DNA from: Alphaproteobacteria bacterium
Lineage (GTDB): Bacteria > Pseudomonadota > Alphaproteobacteria > RUG11792
Direction: 5' to 3'
Length of the DNA stretch: 14,423 nucleotides
Assembly: GCA_017450545.1 (NCBI GenBank)
Contig: JAFSTL010000028.1
Location: 1 to 14,423, forward strand
Part shown: positions 6,504 to 12,612 of the stretch, one piece after another
Layout: each line of letters opens with the position of its first letter
Numbering within the stretch: the stretch's first letter is position 1
Translations under genes and position numbers: made by a program
The notes under the pieces: model-generated
What the model was told of the DNA's origin: nothing
Seen by the model: the letters and a program-made list of their open reading frames with translations, nothing else
Database searches by the model: none

Positions 6504-7072
6504 TATATTAGTTTTATATACGAAACAACTTTTTTCACGCCCTTGACTTTCTGTATTATATCCAAGACCGCATGCAGTTCTTCTTGTGTTCTCGCTAAAC
6601 CTAAGATGTAAACTACTGAATTGTATGTCTTTATTTTATAATTAACCGACCTTATGTTTTTGTGACACAGCAACGAGGTCTTACATGCCGTTGTCAGGTA
6701 ATCATCTTTAACAAGTTGTGATGCGGAAAAATCCCCAACAGTTATGTGATTATTAACTTCGATAACGCCATTTACCGACCACGCTTCCCTTTCTGCTATG
6801 TTGACCCACTCAGGATCTGTCACGACGCCTGTTAGCAGAACAGCGCCATGGTCAGTCACTGCAGAAACATCGCTTTGAAGCTTGTGATTTATTCGATACA
6901 GCTTATTTTTTATTTCTATATCAATTTTCGAATCATTCAAACTATCTCCTATTTTTTTGTCACGAAGCACGGTATATCCACCGGCCATCATACCTCCGCC
7001 AATCATAACCGGTACGCATCCTGAAACAAAAAATGAACTAGCAAGCAACAAGTTCGTCAATTGAAAACGCAT
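6503..7072 (-). CDS. BON-domain lipoprotein, DolP/YraP-like
   Basis: This is a predicted outer-membrane lipoprotein. A short signal peptide (MRFQLTNLLLASSFFVSGC) ends in a lipobox with the lipidated cysteine at C19. A Gly-rich stretch follows (MIGGGMMAGGY), then two BON domains at about residues 46-113 and 118-189, each with the family's helix-strand pattern ending in a Gly-rich turn (LLTGVV, YILGLA). The architecture and the adjacent yraN match E. coli DolP (YraP), a lipoprotein that binds anionic phospholipids and supports outer-membrane integrity. Function here is inferred by homology. The gene overlaps the end of yraN by 35 bases, and no later methionine would keep the signal peptide. It overlaps uppS by one base. 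Confidence 0.88.
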   Translation of the reverse strand: MRFQLTNLLLASSFFVSGCVPVMIGGGMMAGGYTVLRDKKIGDSLNDSKIDIEIKNKLYRINHKLQSDVSAVTDHGAVLLTGVVTDPEWVNIAEREAWSVNGVIEVNNHITVGDFSASQLVKDDYLTTACKTSLLCHKNIRSVNYKIKTYNSVVYILGLARTQEELHAVLDIIQKVKGVKKVVSYIKLI

Positions 7073-7511
7073 TTTCTATATGTTCAAATCTTCCAACCGC
7101 GTCTAAGCATATCACATCAATACGGTAATTTTCAAGCGATTTATTTCTTTCAGATGCAATATACGACAGGGCATTAAAAATACGTCTCTGTTGTCGTGAC
7201 GATATGCAACATTTTGCTCCAGCTAATGTTTGTCGTTGCTTAACTTCAATTGCAACAACATCATTTCCTTTTTTTGCCAAAATATCTATTTCGCCGTATT
7301 CTGTCCTTATTCGTTGTCCTAAAATCTCATATCCTTTTGAAGTCAATATTTTCGATGCAATTCGTTCAGCCGAAATACCTTTTTCGTATGTGGAAAGAAA
7401 ATTGCGATTTAAATTGTGATATATTTTCTTTTTTACGATTCTATTCCAACTATGAAAATTGTCTTGCCCTAAATGCTCATTTTTCAATGCAAGATTACTC
7501 CCAAACATCAT
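7038..7511 (-). CDS. yraN: UPF0102 (YraN) family predicted endonuclease
   Basis: YraN proteins carry a restriction-endonuclease-like fold related to Holliday junction resolvases; their cellular role is not settled. The core runs from about residue 44 (KGISAERIASKIL) through GYEILGQRIRTEYGEIDILAKK to VAIEVKQRQ. The presumed metal-binding residues are E74, D76, E89 and K91. The first ~40 residues have no counterpart in typical ~120-aa members. A strong AAAGGAG site before the first ATG argues that this longer start is real, although ATG ATG occur side by side and either could be used. The gene lies 34 bases after mutS and overlaps the BON lipoprotein gene, the same yraN-yraP neighbourhood seen in E. 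coli. Confidence 0.9.
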   Translation of the reverse strand: MMFGSNLALKNEHLGQDNFHSWNRIVKKKIYHNLNRNFLSTYEKGISAERIASKILTSKGYEILGQRIRTEYGEIDILAKKGNDVVAIEVKQRQTLAGAKCCISSRQQRRIFNALSYIASERNKSLENYRIDVICLDAVGRFEHIENAFSIDELVAC

Positions 7512-7519
7512 ATCTCGAT

Positions 7520-7526
7520 CTCCTTT
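7520..7526 (-). promoter_or_regulatory. Strong ribosome binding site of yraN
   Basis: Read on the minus strand this is AAAGGAG, eight bases before the first ATG. It is among the best Shine-Dalgarno matches in the window and supports the N-terminally extended YraN start. Confidence 0.65.
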
Positions 7527-7545
7527 CTATTTTCAGGATAACATG

Positions 7546-9966
7546 CTATGCGAAATTTTTCAATATCTCTTCAGCGTTTTCCACGACATGTTTTGGAAAT
7601 CCTGCTAACAATGCAACATTTATTCCGTAAGACTTATCAGAAAATCCTTCTTTAATCTTATGCAAAAAGACGATTTGACCGTTCCACTCCTCAACGGCGA
7701 CTGACAAAAACTTAATTTCTGGATGAGATTTCTTCAATCCATTTAGTTCATGATAATGAGTTGCAAATATCGTTCTAGCTTTTATCCTACTGATGATATC
7801 CTCAATCACAGCCCAAGCTATCGCTAATCCGTCATACGTAGATGTGCCCCGTCCTATTTCATCCAGTATGATAAATGATTTTTCTGAGGCGTTTTGCAAA
7901 ATCGTTGCGGTTTCTACCATTTCAACCATAAATGTTGATTTCCCCGAAGATATGTCATCAGACGCACCAACACGGCTAAAAATTCTGTCTACAACTCCGA
8001 CTTTTGCATACCCTGCTGGCACGAACGAACCTATCTGCGCCATTATAATGATGATGGCATTTTGCCTTAGATATGTGCTTTTTCCGCCCATATTTGGACC
8101 TGTCAAAATGGACACGTATGAGTTTTCAGAGAATTCGCAATCGTTTGCTACAAAACTATTTCCACTCTTTGCCAAATTATTTTCAACAACTGGGTGTCGA
8201 CCGTTTTTTATTTGCAAAACTTTCTCAGTTGTGAGTTCTGGTCTGACATAATGCTTTTCTATTGCTAATTCAGCAAATGAAGAACATAAATCGATAAACG
8301 AAACGTTATCAGACAATTTTCTGATACCTGTTTCTTCTTTAGTGACTTTTTTGACTAGTTCCTCAAAAATTGCAAGCTCTCTGCGTTTTACATTAGATTC
8401 AGCTGAATAAATTTTATTCGCTATTTCGTTTAGCTCATGTGAGCTATACCTCATACAAGTTGCTAAAGATTGTCTATGTACAAAACTATATGGAACTCTC
8501 GAGGCAAAATTTGGAGATATTTCTATAAAATATCCTATAATGGCATTATTTTTAATCTTTAAAGACGGTATACCAGTTTCTTTGATATATTTCGCTTGTA
8601 ACTCTTTTATTATTGTTTCTCCATTTTCCAAGAAGTTGTTGTATTCATCTAATTCTTTGTCAAATCCAGCACGTATAAATCCGCCATCTCTTGCTAGAAA
8701 TGGTACATCATCTGACAAAGCCTTTTCCAAGGTTTCGACTAGGCTTTCAGCATTATCAAAAGACAACTTGAGATTTTTTAATTCAGGATATTGCAATATA
8801 TACTTATCCAACTCTAAAGATTTTCTAAGTGCCACTGCGACACACTTCAAATCTCGCGGGCTGGTCTTGCCCATCACTATTCTCGTTATCGATCGTTCAA
8901 CATCCGGAAATCCAGCAAGTTTTGAAGTCACCATAGACAAAAGCTCAGTATTTTTAACAAAAAATTCAACAAAATCCAATCTCTCGTTAATTTTATCTAT
9001 GTTGGCTAGCGGTTCCATAAGCCAACGTGCCAGCATACGTCCTCCCTGCGCCGTCTTGGTTTTATCAATATTGTATAGCAACGTACCTTTCTTATCTCCA
9101 AACTGTGACGTTGTCAATTCAAGACTTTTCCTGGTGAAATTGTCCAAAGTTATATGATTTGAATGATTTATCAACTTTGGAAACGATAAATTTATATCTG
9201 TAGTTTTATAGACCTCTGATACATAATCTATAATTGCCGAAGCGACCTCGATATCTTGTTTAGATAGTTCTCCAAAGGAATCGGTAAATTTTACACCATA
9301 AAATTTTGTCAACCTCTCGTTGGTAGAAAACTGCTTAAATTTTGAATTAGGTATGGCTCTAATTATCGACTTATACCCATCTAACTTCTCTAAAATTTCT
9401 TTTTGTGACAACAGATTATCACTACAAATAATTTCAGAAGGCTCGATCTTTTCGATAACAGACGAAAGCTCCGAAGTCGCTATCTCATCAACAATGAAAC
9501 GACCGGTCGAAACATCCGCATAAGCTATAGACATCGCACCATCTTTGCCAATGTTTGAAATAGCAAGCAAGAAATTGTTCTGTTTGCCAACTAAAAGCTC
9601 TTGTTCAATCAACGTTCCCTTAGTAACAATTCGGGTTACCCTTCTTTCTATCGTTGCATTCGACCCACCACGTCGTTTTGCTTCCTCCGGTGTTTCCATT
9701 TGTTCGCATATAGCGACCCTATGCCCAGCCTTTATCAACTTGGTCAAATACATCTCCGAGGCGTGCCAAGGTATCCCGCACATAGGCGCATCATTGCGTT
9801 TAGTCAAAACCAAACCCAGCTCTTTTGATGCGATTTCAGCATCTTCAAAGAACAGCTCATAAAAATCACCAAGCCTATACCACAATAATGCGTCAGGATA
9901 ATTCTCCTTTTCTTCGCAATATTGTTGTAACATTGGCGTTAATTTTGTTTTATCCTGTTGTAACAT
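7546..9966 (-). CDS. mutS: DNA mismatch repair protein MutS
   Basis: MutS recognises mispaired bases and recruits MutL. The protein (806 aa from the ATG at 9964-9966) has the N-terminal mismatch-binding motif GDFYELF with the F-x-E pair F35/E37. The connector, core and clamp regions follow. The ABC-type ATPase has Walker A GPNMGGKST at 623-631 and Walker B ILDEIGRGTSTYDG with D702/E703, and a conserved FATHYHEL follows. The start was chosen because it puts the TPMLQQY segment at the family's usual distance; an ATG at 9999 would add 11 residues inside ispH. It overlaps ispH by 17 bases. It ends right after the helix EILKNFA, about 50 residues short of E. coli MutS, so the C-terminal tetramerisation and beta-clamp-binding tail is absent. 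Confidence 0.97.
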   Translation of the reverse strand: MLQQDKTKLTPMLQQYCEEKENYPDALLWYRLGDFYELFFEDAEIASKELGLVLTKRNDAPMCGIPWHASEMYLTKLIKAGHRVAICEQMETPEEAKRRGGSNATIERRVTRIVTKGTLIEQELLVGKQNNFLLAISNIGKDGAMSIAYADVSTGRFIVDEIATSELSSVIEKIEPSEIICSDNLLSQKEILEKLDGYKSIIRAIPNSKFKQFSTNERLTKFYGVKFTDSFGELSKQDIEVASAIIDYVSEVYKTTDINLSFPKLINHSNHITLDNFTRKSLELTTSQFGDKKGTLLYNIDKTKTAQGGRMLARWLMEPLANIDKINERLDFVEFFVKNTELLSMVTSKLAGFPDVERSITRIVMGKTSPRDLKCVAVALRKSLELDKYILQYPELKNLKLSFDNAESLVETLEKALSDDVPFLARDGGFIRAGFDKELDEYNNFLENGETIIKELQAKYIKETGIPSLKIKNNAIIGYFIEISPNFASRVPYSFVHRQSLATCMRYSSHELNEIANKIYSAESNVKRRELAIFEELVKKVTKEETGIRKLSDNVSFIDLCSSFAELAIEKHYVRPELTTEKVLQIKNGRHPVVENNLAKSGNSFVANDCEFSENSYVSILTGPNMGGKSTYLRQNAIIIIMAQIGSFVPAGYAKVGVVDRIFSRVGASDDISSGKSTFMVEMVETATILQNASEKSFIILDEIGRGTSTYDGLAIAWAVIEDIISRIKARTIFATHYHELNGLKKSHPEIKFLSVAVEEWNGQIVFLHKIKEGFSDKSYGINVALLAGFPKHVVENAEEILKNFA

Positions 9967-10855
9967 CTTGAATCTTAAACTCCTCCATAGCAATATCAAA
10001 TTTTTCTTGCAAATAACAGACCAAATCCTGAACCAATTCCTCAGGTGTAGAAGCAGCAGACGTAACTGCCATTGATTTCACATTAAGCAAATCCTCGTCT
10101 TTTAAAACATCTTTCGAATCAATCAGAATTGCGTTTTTAGCTCCAGAATCTAGCGCTACTTCGACTAACCTTTTGGCGTTTGACGAATGAGACGAACCAA
10201 CAACCACCAACAAATCGACAGAGTGAGCAATCTTCCGAACAACTTCCTGCCTTTCTCTGGTTGCATAGCACACATTATTGTTGCTTCCTGGCTTTATTCT
10301 GGGAAATTTCTCTTTCAATTTGTCAACAATCCGCTCCACCGCCGAATAGTCAAGGGTCGTTTGGGTAAAATACACAACATCATCGTCCGAAAAATCAGGT
10401 AACAGGTCTATATCAATTTCGTTATAAACAACGTAAAATTTCGCACCGTCGGCGTATCCCATAAGTGCGACTATCTCCGCATGAGATTTATGCCCGATGA
10501 TAATAACATTATTGCCCTGTTCAATTGCCGATTTCACATCATTTTGAATAGATTTTACAATCGGACAAGTTGCATCTATTGTTGTTAATCCTTTTTTTTC
10601 TGCTTTTTCAACGATTTTCGGAGAAACTCCATGTGTCGAAAACATGAGTGTTGAACCATCAGGAATATCATCGACTGAATCTACCTTTATCATTCCGCGT
10701 TGTTCCAGCTGTTTTATGAAAGTTTTGTTGTGGATAACATCCTCTGTAACGTAAAACGTGCCGTATAATTTCATAACCTGCTTTGCCATACTTACTGCCC
10801 TGGTCACGCCAGAACAATAACCTCTAGGAGACAGCAAATAACAAGTGACAGACAT
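9950..10855 (-). CDS. ispH: 4-hydroxy-3-methylbut-2-enyl diphosphate reductase
   Basis: IspH (LytB) is the last MEP-pathway enzyme. It reductively dehydroxylates HMBPP to IPP and DMAPP using an iron-sulfur cluster. I choose the ATG at 10853-10855 (301 aa). MSVTCYLLSPRGYCSGV matches the family N-terminus, and the likely promoter would start transcription downstream of the other in-frame ATG at 10891. The three cluster cysteines are C14 (GYCSGV), C97 (DATCP) and C196 (NVCYAT). Substrate contacts are visible: the histidines of VIHNK, STHGVS and SHAE, the glutamate of SHAE, TQTTL, and SSHSSN. The usual CYATTNRQ reads CYATRERQ. It is the first gene of the minus-strand block that ends with dxr, so two MEP enzymes bracket the operon. 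Confidence 0.96.
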   Translation of the reverse strand: MSVTCYLLSPRGYCSGVTRAVSMAKQVMKLYGTFYVTEDVIHNKTFIKQLEQRGMIKVDSVDDIPDGSTLMFSTHGVSPKIVEKAEKKGLTTIDATCPIVKSIQNDVKSAIEQGNNVIIIGHKSHAEIVALMGYADGAKFYVVYNEIDIDLLPDFSDDDVVYFTQTTLDYSAVERIVDKLKEKFPRIKPGSNNNVCYATRERQEVVRKIAHSVDLLVVVGSSHSSNAKRLVEVALDSGAKNAILIDSKDVLKDEDLLNVKSMAVTSAASTPEELVQDLVCYLQEKFDIAMEEFKIQDVTTG

Positions 10856-10891
10856 TGATAATCCGAACAAATATATATCCCATACCCGCAC

Positions 10892-10920
10892 ATTTTACAA
10901 AAACTCGCATTAACTAGCAA
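10892..10920 (-). promoter_or_regulatory. Probable promoter of the ispH-to-dxr operon
   Basis: On the minus strand TTGCTA (10915-10920) and TAAAAT (10892-10897) are 17 bases apart. Transcription would begin near 10885, leaving about 30 bases before the ispH ATG at 10855. Confidence 0.5.
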
Positions 10921-10976
10921 ATTCCAAGGTATTTATGGGAGAAAGTTTCCTGCACAATATTAGCATGTTGTTTAAT

Positions 10977-11648
10977 TTATGACTTTTGACTAAGTATGTA
11001 GCTCTCGTCTACGAATGTTAAAATATCTGATATATGGACAGAATTATTGAGGCAAATAGTTATCCAGTGTTTTTTGTTCATGTGATATCCGGGAAAGATT
11101 TTAACATTATCAATAAGCTTTAAAACATTATCGGGATTCGCTTTTAAATCAATAATTTCTATGTTAGTTTGGGACAATAAACCAAGCTTATTCGCATCAA
11201 TTCTCATAAAAATAGCAAACCATTTTGCTGAATTTGGATTTCTCAAAACAGCGGCTTCCGGCAATTTGTTCCACAAATATTCAGGTTTACTGGCGTATTT
11301 TTCAGATGCGTATGACATAATCGCCTGCGCTTCAAAGCTTTTGAAAACGTCAGGAACGAAGCATTGAACACGGATTTGATTTAATATTTCCAAATATTCT
11401 TCACGAATTTTGCCAACAAATTTTCCTTCTGCCTCCGGAATTTTATGTAAAACATATTCGAAATCGTTTTTTGGGTCATATACATTTGTATAAACGCCAT
11501 CTTTAGAAATTAACACTTGTAATACAAAGGCACCATTTGCTATAAATGTCTGATAACTATACTTATCCCCAAGTTCAGAAAATCCGTATTCAATTAGTTT
11601 TTCGGAAGTCCATTTCATCTTGGCAAAAAAGTTAGTTTCGTCGTTCAT
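10977..11648 (-). CDS. MmcQ/YjbR family protein, long (two-part) form
   Basis: The C-terminal half has the MmcQ/YjbR hallmark PGYHMNKKHWITI followed by FVDESY, with an upstream RNPNSAKWFAIFMRID strand pair; this is the CyaY-like DNA-binding-type fold of COG2315. The N-terminal half (EKLIEYGFSELGDKYSYQTF, later KIREEYLEILNQIRVQCF) matches the longer ~220-240-aa members, which I recall mainly from Firmicutes and related anaerobes. Molecular function is unknown. I place the start at the ATG at 11646-11648 (223 aa), where the family begins. The frame is open to a GTG at 11741, but those extra 31 residues are Cys-rich, unlike the family, and would run into the tRNA promoter. No clear Shine-Dalgarno is seen. 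It is monocistronic, between ispH and the divergent tRNA pair. Confidence 0.82.
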   Translation of the reverse strand: MNDETNFFAKMKWTSEKLIEYGFSELGDKYSYQTFIANGAFVLQVLISKDGVYTNVYDPKNDFEYVLHKIPEAEGKFVGKIREEYLEILNQIRVQCFVPDVFKSFEAQAIMSYASEKYASKPEYLWNKLPEAAVLRNPNSAKWFAIFMRIDANKLGLLSQTNIEIIDLKANPDNVLKLIDNVKIFPGYHMNKKHWITICLNNSVHISDILTFVDESYILSQKS

Positions 11649-11734
11649 TTTGCAAAAACAGAGAGCAACAACTCCTTCACAGCATATCACCTTAAACCAC
11701 ATCTGCTTCATAGTGCACAACACAAAAATTTGTT

Positions 11735-11763
11735 TTGACACAGAGCTTTGTTTGTGTTAGCAT
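11735..11763 (+). promoter_or_regulatory. Probable promoter of the tRNA-Glu/tRNA-Lys pair
   Basis: A perfect -35 TTGACA (11735-11740) and a -10 TAGCAT (11758-11763, four of six) are 17 bases apart. Transcription would start near 11770, about ten bases before tRNA-Glu. Confidence 0.55.
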
Positions 11764-11779
11764 GTTTCTGTTGGTGTGA

Positions 11780-11855
11780 GTCTCCTTCGTCTAGAGGTCC
11801 AGGACGCCGCCCTCTCACGGCGACAACACGGGTTCGACCCCCGTAGGAGACGCCA
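11780..11855 (+). tRNA. tRNA-Glu, anticodon CTC
   Basis: The cloverleaf can be folded by eye. The acceptor stem GTCTCCT/AGGAGAC is perfect. The D arm is GTC...GAC. The anticodon loop is CTCTCAC with CTC at 11814-11816. The T stem ACGGG/CCCGT has a TTCGACC loop. The CCA end is encoded. The anticodon stem has one mismatch at its top, C27 against A43. It reads GAG codons. Confidence 0.95.
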
Positions 11856-11865
11856 CAATAACACC

Positions 11866-11941
11866 GGGCGCCTAGCTCAGTTGGTAGAGCAACTGACTCT
11901 TAATCAGTGGGTCATAGGTTCGAATCCTATGGCGCCCACCA
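11866..11941 (+). tRNA. tRNA-Lys, anticodon CTT
   Basis: The acceptor stem GGGCGCC/GGCGCCC, D arm (GCTCAGTTGGTAGAGC), anticodon stem ACTGA/TCAGT with CTT at 11899-11901, T arm with TTCGAAT and an encoded CCA are all regular. It reads AAG codons. Ten bases separate it from tRNA-Glu, so the two are probably processed from one transcript. Confidence 0.97.
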
Positions 11942-11945
11942 TTGT

Positions 11946-11971
11946 TTTGTGGAGTGCGATTATTCCACAAA
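11946..11971. terminator. Hairpin between the tRNA pair and the convergent membrane-protein gene
   Basis: TTTGTGGA (11946-11953) and TCCACAAA (11964-11971) form a perfect 8-base stem with a 10-base loop. It begins five bases after tRNA-Lys and includes the stop codon of the minus-strand gene (11960-11962). No T-run follows on either strand, so it is at best a weak or bidirectional terminator, or a 3'-end processing and stability structure. Confidence 0.4.
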
Positions 11972-12520
11972 CTCGTCGTCGACATTCTTTTTATTATCTT
12001 TCGATTTTGACGTGACGGTAGGTTCATCTGTTTTCGTTGCCCCTGAAACATTTTTATCCTCGGCAGCATTTGTGCCATCATTTTTTGGTTCGTCTTCCGC
12101 GATAACTTTTTCGGCTGGTTTAGTTTCGCTTTGACCTAGCGCAGGAGCAGTGCCTTCAACTGGCTTTACCTCAATAGCCCGTGTTTCTGGAAGTGTGGGT
12201 TCACTTTGCGTTTTAACATCCGTCATTTTTTCAGCGACCTCGCTTGCCATAGGGCGGTTTGTATCGAACATTCGACTTTGTTGAAACGGTGTGTCGAAAT
12301 TCATGCGATTTTGCATCGGTAACTTTGTTTCTATTGCAGAGCAACTTTTGCTATCGCACTTATTCAACACAGTACTCTTTTTGTCAAAAATATAAAGCGA
12401 ATTATCGTTAGAGGTTAGTAAGGTATATCTATTAGTATATTCGTTGTACGAAATAAATAAAACACAGCATACAACCATCGTAGCGCACAGTATCAAAGTT
12501 ATTTTTACTCCACCGAACAT
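11960..12520 (-). CDS. Unrecognised single-pass membrane protein with a long Pro/Glu/Lys-rich tail
   Basis: I do not recognise this family. From the ATG at 12518-12520 the protein is 186 aa. One membrane segment covers residues ~4-23 (VKITLILCATMVVCCVLFI), followed by about 160 polar residues. A short region with two cysteines (KCDSKSC) comes first. Then a low-complexity tail rich in Glu, Lys, Pro, Thr and Ala ends in DDEFVE. The lack of positive charge before the helix beyond one Lys leaves topology uncertain, but a periplasmic tail is likely. A GGAGGAG ribosome site lies ten bases upstream. The frame continues to a TTG at 12619, but that would overlap the divergent hydrolase gene. The low-complexity tail could be a spacer across the periplasm; that is speculation. 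Confidence 0.7.
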   Translation of the reverse strand: MFGGVKITLILCATMVVCCVLFISYNEYTNRYTLLTSNDNSLYIFDKKSTVLNKCDSKSCSAIETKLPMQNRMNFDTPFQQSRMFDTNRPMASEVAEKMTDVKTQSEPTLPETRAIEVKPVEGTAPALGQSETKPAEKVIAEDEPKNDGTNAAEDKNVSGATKTDEPTVTSKSKDNKKNVDDEFVE

Positions 12521-12530
12521 ACTTTTCACG

Positions 12531-12537
12531 CTCCTCC
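12531..12537 (-). promoter_or_regulatory. Ribosome binding site of the 186-aa membrane protein
   Basis: On the minus strand this is GGAGGAG, ten bases before the ATG at 12520. An in-frame GTG lies only one base after it, too close to be used, so the ATG is favoured. Confidence 0.55.
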
Positions 12538-12566
12538 AAAATTTTTGAACACAAGAGATACATCTA

Positions 12567-12579
12567 CAAGGTATACTTG
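12567..12579. repeat. Small dyad in the divergent gap
   Basis: CAAG-GTATA-CTTG forms a 13-base dyad in the 92-base gap between the divergent membrane-protein and hydrolase genes. Its centre overlaps TATACT (+) and TATACC (-), either of which could be part of a -10. I found no well-spaced -35 for either direction, so promoters here remain unassigned. Confidence 0.25.
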
Positions 12580-12612
12580 GATTAGTTAAAAGAACGTTAA
12601 TAGAGTTGGAAA

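Noticed and set aside
10856..10891. Longer IspH starting at the ATG at 10891
   Set aside because: The predicted transcription start (~10885) lies downstream of that ATG, and the family N-terminus begins at the ATG at 10855.
11649..11741. Extended N-terminus of the MmcQ-family protein from a GTG at 11741
   Set aside because: The extra residues are Cys-rich, do not resemble the family, and overlap the tRNA promoter; the ATG at 11648 fits the family start.
10960..11766. The 10-mer TTAGCATGTT occurs at 10960-10969 and 11757-11766, flanking the MmcQ-family gene like a target duplication
   Set aside because: Many 10-base matches are expected by chance in 14 kb, the identity does not extend further, and one copy is explained as the tRNA promoter -10.
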